Of a DNA stretch of 64,000 bases, positions 56,907 to 64,000 are shown one piece after another. The notes below the pieces were generated by a model. That model did no database searches and had not been told where the DNA came from. It saw nothing but the letters and a program-made list of their open reading frames with translations. Every line of letters starts with the position of its first letter. Position 1 is the stretch's first letter. Origin of the DNA: Telmatactis stephensoni (lineage: Eukaryota > Cnidaria > Anthozoa > Actiniaria > Isophelliidae); NCBI GenBank assembly GCA_029948255.1, contig JALIZF010001723.1, forward strand, positions 476,001-540,000, in the 5' to 3' direction. Both the position numbers and the translations under genes were made by a program.

Positions 56907-57304
56907 TAGTCCCTTCACCTCACGATAAAGTTTTCGGATGTTTCTCGAAGCGCGCGCGCGCTCTTTCCATGAGTTTTGAGTCGGTTTACGAGCAAGTTTA
57001 TAGGTGCTCGTGCTCTCCAATATACAAGCCAGCATGGCTCCCTTCCCTCCCCTCCCTTGACAGCCAGGATATGCAGGCTACCAATGAGCATACCTGTTAG
57101 TTGACAGTCACGATACGATACGTAAATTACGTTACGATACGATACGTAAATTACGTTACGATACGTGCCACGTGCGCTTTGAGAAACAAGCCAGTGGTAC
57201 GAATTTACACTAGAAGTACAGTGGTACCAGTTTCTCACTGATATGAAATCTGGTCTATAACAAGTATGTAAAGGTAATAACTATCTACAAATGCGAGATG
57301 TTCC

Positions 57305-60300
57305 TCAGTCAAATCCATTCTCACTGAGCTCGTCTTCCTCAACGTCTCCTTGCATGTTTCGTCGACCAGCCTCTACTTGATTCCTATGCATAATGGCTCG
57401 CTCATAAGCCTGTTGTAAAGACTTCTTCATTGAGAGCTTTTTGCCTTCGAGTAGTTTACTCTCGTCTCTGGCTTTATCGATTCCTAGTAATTCTAATTTG
57501 TGACGAGGTAACCATTGCCTGTAACAAGTCAAATATTTTCACTCAGTCATAAAGTTATAAAGTAGATTCCCAATATGTGAACGGTGATATGAAAAAGAGA
57601 ATGTCATTTTAGAGAAAGAGAGCAAAACCAGAAGGATGAGACTGCATGCGCACCCTAAATTTGATGTTGCACTCCATCGATGGGGAGTTGCGTGACAAGA
57701 CTAAACACGGCTGCGAGGGAGACTAGCTTCCAAGTGGCTCACGTTTGTAATACTCTACTAAGAATAGTTCAAAAGAGGTCACCACCTCACGTCACGTGAC
57801 GCGCGTCTTCTGGTTATACTTTCCGGACTAGATATAAAATATATTAGATATAAAAATGCATGCATGCTTATTTGACTTACCACGTCCGTCTTGTATCAAA
57901 GAATAGAACTAAATACAGCGAGTCATCAGTAACAGACCTTTGTCTCATAACATCATCAGGTGGGGCGGGAATGGGAATACCGTTGTATATTAGTCCTTTC
58001 TTGATCTTGGGATCTATTATCTGATAAACAATACAAAACACTAGTTATATTCACTGTCATAGAAATCACTGTATCAGAGAAACAATTATGAAATAACCAT
58101 CATATAACGCGCGCTCTCATTGGCCGAAGGACGCGTATACTGCAAACTCCAAATATGCACACAGCACGCACGCGCGCACTTTTCAAATTTTTGGTCAGTG
58201 TAAATGAATTCTAAATATGCTTGAAAACAATTGTTGTATTTTATAAAAGAAATAGAAAACTTGCTCGCTGTGCTGTGTGCAGATTTAGAGCACTCGGCTA
58301 CACCTCGTGCTTCTCTTAACACTTCTCTCGTGTTCTGATCAATCCCCGCGTGTTCTAAATTTGCACACCGCACGCGCGCGCGTTTCGTTTCTTCAGGAAA
58401 TCTATTCTAACTGGATACGATCCTCAGAATGGAGAAATGCTTCTCAGCCTACCACATATAAGTTAATTCACAGTTCTACTTGTACCCCTCTTCTACACAC
58501 TCAACCCTCGGGCAACTTCTAGCACAGGGGGCCCGCTGGTGGTACTATCCATGAACTGTCCCGGAGTTTTCCAGAATTCATTACGATTCAGCGCTCGCGA
58601 GGTCAGAGTAAAAATATTAAAGCAACCAATCAGCAAAAATTGAGTGTAGTACCTTCAAATTGCGATAAAAGTACATAAGAAGACCTGTAAGGAAATTCTC
58701 TAACGTTTCTACTACTTCTAAAATTACATAACGGTTTTTCTTGTATAAATGCAAGAATTCCCGAGAAATGCTATCATTTCTAAATATATTCAATCTCGTA
58801 CCCAGAGCCTGCGTTCCTCTTGGTCAGCGACCGAGAAACGAAAGGTCGCTGACCAAGAGGAACGCAGGCTGTGGGTACGAAATTGAAATTCACCTTCCCA
58901 GAGTTTCCCAGAATTCATTACGATTCAGCGCGCGCGAGCGAGGTCAGGGGACAAAATTATTAAAGAAAGTCTTAGATACACTGGAAAAATTCGCCAAAAA
59001 ACGACTATAGTACCTATAAACTCCGATATATGTTCATAAGAATGGTTTTGAAGAAATTCTCTAAAGTTTCTACCACTTCTGTTATGACATATTCAACGTT
59101 TTTCTCATATAAATGCAAGAGTTCCCGATAAATGCCATCATTTCTTAATATTTTTGTCCCCTGACCTCGCTTGCGCGCGCAAATCATAAAGAATTCTGGG
59201 AAACTCCGGGAAGGTGAATACATTTAGCCATGAACACGCTTGCGCGCGCTGAATCATGATGAATTCTGGAAAACTCTGGAAATGTCCATTGTATAAAGCC
59301 ACGTACAATCGGGCTATGAAGTAGCATACTTGACTTAAGGCCCTAATACACTATTCGACTTTTTCTACAGCATTGCGCGTAACACAGATATACACTCTGT
59401 CTGCCCTTGCAACAGCTGCGCACAATACTTGCAGGCGAGGACACACGCTGCAGCTGTGTTGCGCGTCTTTTTTTCCGGGCCATGAAGATAATGTTCCACT
59501 TAGATTAGATATAACAACTGATATAACTCAATGTACTTACTAATGCCGGATACGAAGGATACCCACGACACTTTGCCCACACAAGCTCCAGTGGTTCTAA
59601 AGGTGTCAAATCCATATCAGAATCAATAGTACTTTTCCTTGGTCGTTTCTTTTTCTTTGGCTCCTCAACGGGTCCATTTACCGCCCTGTTCTCCATCGCA
59701 CTGACCTCCGTATCTGTTGTACTTTGTTCGTCTTCTGAGATAGAAGAGAAGAGTCTTGCCTTTCGTCGTTGTCGGGCGCCGTTTGCCCTGACTTCAGTGT
59801 TATCTGATTCAGATTCGCTAGTGTATGTTCGATAGTTCCTCTGCCTTAGACCATTAGTAAAAGCAAAGCCATGTTTATCCGAATGAGACTCGTACAAGGG
59901 TGAAGTAGCGTCTTCAATAAGCTTTCCCAGTTCTGTCTTATAAGGCTTTCTGTGTGTGTAGGTCCCTTCATTGCTGCTCAAGCTGTCATTACGCCACTTA
60001 TGGGTGGGTTCACGCACTGGGTTTTTCTCATCTAAAAAGACGTCTGAATTACGCGTGACATCCGTTCTGTGATTCTGCGTGACTTGGGACTCCGTGGCCG
60101 TGATTTCGGTGTTTTTCTCGTGATTGACAGGCTGAAGGACGTGATTCGGGACTGGCGCGATATCAAGTGCAGGTTTTTCGTTGCTAGCGTTCAGGTTTCG
60201 ACGTACCCGACTTCGACCCTTGTTGAACAGGATTCCACTGCGCCGACTCATTCCTGGACTGGGGTTCGTGGTTGCCGTAGAGACAGACGCGTCTGCCGAT

Positions 60301-63300
60301 ACCTTAGGTTCAGTGGCTACAGCTCCTGGAGCATGCGCAGTTGCCACTTCTCCTTCTGGTTCATTCATGCCTTCTAAACGTTGTTTTTTGCTAGGTGGAA
60401 TATCTGTGGCAGAATCTTCGCTGATAGACACGTCGAATGACTTAGAATGTCTATCTTCGTTACCAGTACCGGCTAAAAAAACGTGATAGGGAGGGGAGGG
60501 TGAATACAGGGATGTATAAGACAGAGAGGGGAGGTACATACCAGTACCGGCTAAAAAACGTGATAGGGAGTGGAGGGTGAGTACAACGATGTATAAGACA
60601 GAGAGGGAAGGTACATACCAGTACCGGCTAAAAAACGTGATAGGGAGTGGAGGGTGAGTACAACGATGTATAAGACAGAGAGGGAAGGTACATACCAGTA
60701 CCGGCTAAAAAACGTGATAGGGAGGGGAGGGTGAGTACAACGATGTATAAGACAGAGAGGGAAGGTACATACCAGTACCGGCTAAAAAACGTGATAGGGA
60801 GGGGAGGGTGAGCACAGAGATGTATAAGATAAAGAGAGAAGGTACATACCAGTACCAGCAAAACAGACATGATAGGGAGGGGAGGGTGAATACAGAAATA
60901 TAGAAGATAGAGAGGGGAAGACGAGTAAAATGAACATACAAATTGTCTAGTATATTTTGATGTTTCTCTTGTTGGTTACCAATAGAACACAAAGCTCAAA
61001 ACCTTGACACTGATTGCATATGTTTGCAAGTGTTTTGCCTCACCATGTCAATCAATTCCCAACTTGGGGTTTCCCTGGGTCTAAACTGGGAATCTGTTCT
61101 ATTTTACTTGGGAAATCTGTAATACCCAAACCTGTAAAAATAGAACAGACTCCCAGGGATTCCCTGGTTAGACCAAGAGAAGCCCCATGTTTGACCCAAG
61201 CTGGGAATTGACATTTTTTCCTGTGAATAGAGCAGATTTCATGAGTGTGAAATTGACCGTGCCATACCGTGGCCATGTCAGTGCCATGTTGTCTATAACA
61301 ACATTCAAAATTCCGACTGTTATTGGCCATGACCGTCTGGTGCCATTTTCACAATCATAGGAAATCTACTCTAAGTCTTTTAACTGATACCATCTTGAAT
61401 GAATGAATTTTAAATAATATTATAGAATGCCCTGGGGCAATACTTATGCAGGGAATTTTTGAAGAAATTGTTTGATTTGTAATGAAAAATTACTTTAACT
61501 TCTATGGAAGTAGGAAGCTCACGTGATATATAAAAACATGACTGAATTCAGTTTGCCCCCTGGGCATCCAATAAAATTTGCCTGAAATAATTTATTACAA
61601 TATGCAAAATGGCATCCACATCAGTTAAAAGATCTATTCAGAATTGAGATGGGATGATCTTTCCATTTGAAATGGAAGATGACCCAGATGAAATTTTAGA
61701 CATACAAACACAAAAATAGGGAAGAGTAGAGTAGAGTCACAAATAAGAAAATATAGTAAAACTACTACTGGGATGTCTGGGGTTGAATACAGCATTTTAA
61801 TTAGTGTAAAAGGAAACTTACCACTTGATTCTGAAAAACGTCTTCTCTCCTAAAAAATAAAATGACTATCAGCTATCTAAGATGGATATCTTGAGAAACA
61901 ACTCCTTAGAAAACTTATAAATATGACAGTCTTTGAGACAGCTTTATTAGCAAAGCTGTAGTGTAGGCATATTAAATGACAAACAAAAATTTGTTTTGCA
62001 TGAAAAAGCAAACATTAGTAAGTTAATGAAGTGCAGTAAGACCACCTCATCAGCAACAGTTGTTATGTAAAAATATACTTTTTATGATATCAAACCTTTA
62101 GATCAATATTAAGCCTTAAACGTTAATGGTAGGAACTTCCTCAGTAACAGTTGCTATGTGACCATAAGTTGTATTGATAGCTTACCTGGTTCAATTTTCT
62201 TCTTACAATGGCCATTTCTTTTCGTACCATGCGTACTCTAGTTGCTCTCACAGCTGAAGAGGACAAATAGACAAAAACTTAGTATACCTTAGAGTTCAAG
62301 TCAGCAAGATTGAATTGGAAATCACCATGACAAGGAAAATTAGTTGTTGAAAATCAAAGTTAGAGGCAATCGTATCAATCGCCAACATCTACATTTAAAT
62401 TCTACACAAAATGCATGAAATTGACATACATCCATGTTTGATAGCTTGAGTCATTGCAAGTTTTTCTGATAGGTCCTTGAGTTGTTCTTCTAAACTCATA
62501 TCCTTTCGCTGCTCTTCAGTCAATATGAAATCTATAGGAGAGAGTAATTTGAATAATGCCATTCATTAGTATACCAGACTAGAGAGAGAGAGTTTCGAAA
62601 GCAAGATATTAGGGAGCACTGCAGGGGGAAGCATATACATAAACACAGGTGAGATATAAAGTTAGCCTGGAGATTTATTTTTGCTAATGATTATCAAGCA
62701 GGTTTAATGCTAGGCAAATCTCTGGCACCAAGGTAACCAATTTTGGCATTTAGTGGTAGTAAGTAATTTCTTATGACAATAATATGATGACAAAAACTTT
62801 GAGAAAAGGCCCTGAAAAAGAAAGAAAAAGCTAAACGGAGTTTAAAACCAACCTTCTTCTGTAGGTTCTCTATCAGCAAGTGTAGGCATTTCCTTTGTGT
62901 GCAACCCAGTCAAGGGGTCTATTCCTGCCCTCTCTACCTGTCGCCGTGAAGAACGTATAATAGGTCTACCCTGATCTCTTAATTTGATTGCTGCCCTGTA
63001 GTAGATAGTGTCGGGTGCATTATACTGCATGCAGTTCTCTACAATAAGGTTAAAGTCGGCTTCAAACTGGTCTATAGTGTGGTAGAAGTTGGATTCTATT
63101 CTGGACCTCATAGTAGAGAAGTCCATAGGGTTGTCTATGATGTCTAAGTAGTCTGGAACCTGGGAATAATATAATTCATTATTACCAATAATTATAATAA
63201 AAAATAATTCTTTTAAATTAAATATTTACAGGGTTCAATGAAAAACCAAGGTACAAAGTAATTTCTGCCACGACCATAACTATGAGGATGAATAGTATAC

Positions 63301-63484
63301 AATGTGCATGTTAATATTGGGCCATACATGTCTAGTTTCTAATCAGTGGGCGTACCTCCTTGGGGTCCACTGGTTCACTGAATATATCTCCAGGATCTTT
63401 AGTCTGGATATGATCCAAAGCTTTTCTTAACACCATGTTTAGTGGCTGTAACTGTAGGTCAACTACATGCTGTTTTACCTTGAC
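57305..63484 (-). CDS. BRPF1: BRPF-type bromodomain/PWWP scaffold protein, C-terminal 8 exons (5' part outside window)
   Basis: Coding exons on the minus strand are 63356-63484, 62853-63159, 62430-62531, 62186-62253, 61822-61849, 59541-60472, 57881-58020 and 57305-57518. All phases agree, giving 639 residues of the C-terminal part. The bromodomain is recognised by LNMVLRKALDHIQTKDPGDI, VPDYLDIIDNPMDFSTMRSR and FNLIVENCMQYNA, with the acetyl-lysine-binding Asn in NCMQYNA. A basic coiled region follows, then a long Ser-rich linker with RRSGILFNK. The PWWP domain runs from LELVWAKCRGYPSYPAL to [22 protein letters not shown]. BRPF proteins are scaffolds of MOZ/MORF/HBO1 histone acetyltransferases. 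The PHD and EPC-like regions must lie upstream, beyond 64000. BRD1 or BRPF3 are alternative vertebrate names; invertebrates usually have one member. Confidence 0.95.
58791..58885. mobile_element. 95-bp near-perfect hairpin in BRPF intron
   Basis: Arms of about 41 bp (CAATCTCGTACCCAGAGCCT, then GCGTTCCTCTTGGTCAGCGA) are almost exactly inverted across a loop of about 12 bases. It sits at the edge of the neighbouring GAATTCATTACGATTCAGCG repeats, so it looks like a recent insertion next to older elements. Confidence 0.85.
58889..59218. mobile_element. 330-bp element with about 75-bp inverted ends
   Basis: The left end TTCACCTTCCCAGAGTTTCC pairs with the right end GGAAACTCCGGGAAGGTGAA. Pairing continues through GAATTC, GCGCGCGCGAGCGAGGTCAG and GGGACAAAA-ATTATTAA. 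A related, probably truncated copy lies at about 58558-58790, and another end at about 59230-59285. All are in the BRPF intron between the last PWWP exons. Confidence 0.8.
60468..60930. repeat. 77-bp tandem array, six units, spanning the acceptor of the large BRPF exon
   Basis: Units start at 60468, 60546, 60623, 60700, 60777 and 60854. The first five are over 90% alike and the sixth is diverged. On the coding (minus) strand each junction reads TTTTTTAG, then CCGGTACTG, then GTATGT, that is, acceptor, 9 bases, donor. The first unit contains the real start of the exon at 60472. Four complete candidate microexons are 60542-60550, 60619-60627, 60696-60704 and 60773-60781. The fifth junction has lost its AG. 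Confidence 0.9.
61046..61214. mobile_element. MITE-like inverted repeat (AATTCCCAACTTGGG)
   Basis: TCAATTCCCAACTTGGGG near the left and CCAAGCTGGGAATTGACA at the right are inverted. The interior repeats GGGAATCTGTTCTATTTTAC-like blocks in inverted form (AAATAGAACAGACTCCC). The element lies directly beside a TA-MITE copy. Confidence 0.65.
61230..61371. mobile_element. TA-MITE family copy 5 (142 bp)
   Basis: GAGCAGATTTCATGAGTGTG at the left and AATCATAGGAAATCTACTC at the right are inverted with a few mismatches, and TA is on both flanks. It shares CTATAACAACATTCAAAATT with the central block of the other copies. Confidence 0.85.
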
Positions 63485-64000
63485 CTGGACAAATACAAAC
63501 ATGCAACATTACTTCTATATACTAGTTATACAATGGTTTTGAGTGGAACACCGTGGAATATCCCATGAGTCACTTGTATCTTCTAGTACGCACACAATTA
63601 GCCTTTAGGTGAGTGTATAAACAAAGAAATACAAGTTCAAGTGGGATATTCCCTGGTGTGCCACGAGAAAGCATTGTATAACTATTTTATCCCACACCAT
63701 AGAAAATACGGCCAATAATCGCAATGTCTCATGGGAAGAGACAGTTGAATACTGCCCAAAATACAACAGCTTTGTGGTGTGAGATAAATCAAGATATAGG
63801 CTGCTGCATGTTTAACCTTATCACATAATGCTCTATCATGGAGCATTACGTGATGAGACTATACACAGCTGTGTACGAGACTACCAGTAACCACATTGGT
63901 GAGCATGTAAGTGTTCTAATGTGACCACAGTAAGTATCTTTCGAGAACTTATATCTTATATGTGCACGTTCCAAGGATAAATTGATTGAAATAAAATACT
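63485..64000. other. BRPF intron at window edge
   Basis: No coding exon is seen between the bromodomain exon and the window end. It contains the MITE at 63525-63682, a short inverted pair (TATCCCACACCA / TGGTGTGAGATA, about 63689-63786) and a hairpin around ATAATGCTCTATCATGGAGC near 63824-63850. Confidence 0.5.
63525..63682. mobile_element. MITE with about 50-bp inverted ends
   Basis: GTTATACAATGGTTTTGAGT at the left pairs with CGAGAAAGCATTGTATAAC at the right. The pairing continues through GGAATATCCCA / TGGGATATTCC and ACTTGTAT / ATACAAGT. TA lies on both flanks. Confidence 0.75.

Larger units (their letters stand above)
52697..57304. other. Repeat-rich interval between convergent HBP1 and BRPF genes
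   Basis: This 4.6-kb tail-to-tail spacer contains three full or partial TA-MITE copies (52935, 53476, 56764), a truncated left end at 56510, the palindromic element at 54837-55124, a GCGCAAC-rich inverted segment at about 53943-54235 and a duplicated ACGATACGATACGTAAATTA motif at about 57108-57160. I see no gene. 3' UTRs of both neighbours probably extend into it. Confidence 0.5.

Overview
The window is animal nuclear DNA, AT-rich and intron-rich, and most likely comes from an anthozoan cnidarian such as a stony coral or a close relative. The evidence is the clear metazoan gene set (AATF, EIF4E3, HBP1, BRPF), the tandem transmembrane beta-lactamase-like genes, a cluster of secreted cysteine-rich peptide genes, a CR1/L2-like LINE fragment and a dense load of short palindromic (MITE-like) elements. 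I cannot name the species from the sequence.

Layout. 0-16.3 kb is an accessory cluster. It holds the 3' end of one beta-lactamase-like gene (3-218), a complete two-exon paralogue (1571-4599) and a single-exon paralogue on the other strand (14589-16238). Between them lie four units of a small secreted-peptide family that I do not recognise: two on the minus strand (5467-5687, and the three-exon gene 7160-8350) and two on the plus strand (9219-10212 and 11357-12251). The three complete genes have a signal peptide exon, usually an acidic propeptide exon, and a terminal exon encoding a basic 12- to 14-cysteine domain with a W-W-W/F-K/R core. All introns are phase 1.

16.3-24.6 kb and 34.1-47.2 kb have no gene I can support. 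They carry MITEs, palindromes, microsatellites and short tandem duplications. 24.66-34.07 kb holds EIF4E3 (minus, 7 exons) and AATF (plus, 12 exons) head to head, with 321 bp between the start codons. 47.27-52.70 kb holds HBP1 (plus, 8 exons) with an N-terminal C2H2 finger joined to the AXH and HMG-box regions. 57.31-63.48 kb holds the last 8 coding exons of a BRPF-type bromodomain/PWWP protein (minus; its 5' part lies beyond the window). HBP1 and BRPF are tail to tail, separated by repeat-rich DNA.

The housekeeping genes act in ribosome biogenesis and transcription (AATF), cap-dependent translation (EIF4E3), repression of transcription (HBP1) and histone acetylation (BRPF). The most novel items are the 12-cysteine peptide cluster with a possible alternative mature exon, a 77-bp intronic repeat in BRPF whose units each carry a 9-nt candidate microexon, and the zinc-finger HBP1. 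All exon models were derived by hand from splice-site phase and protein similarity. None has been checked against transcripts.
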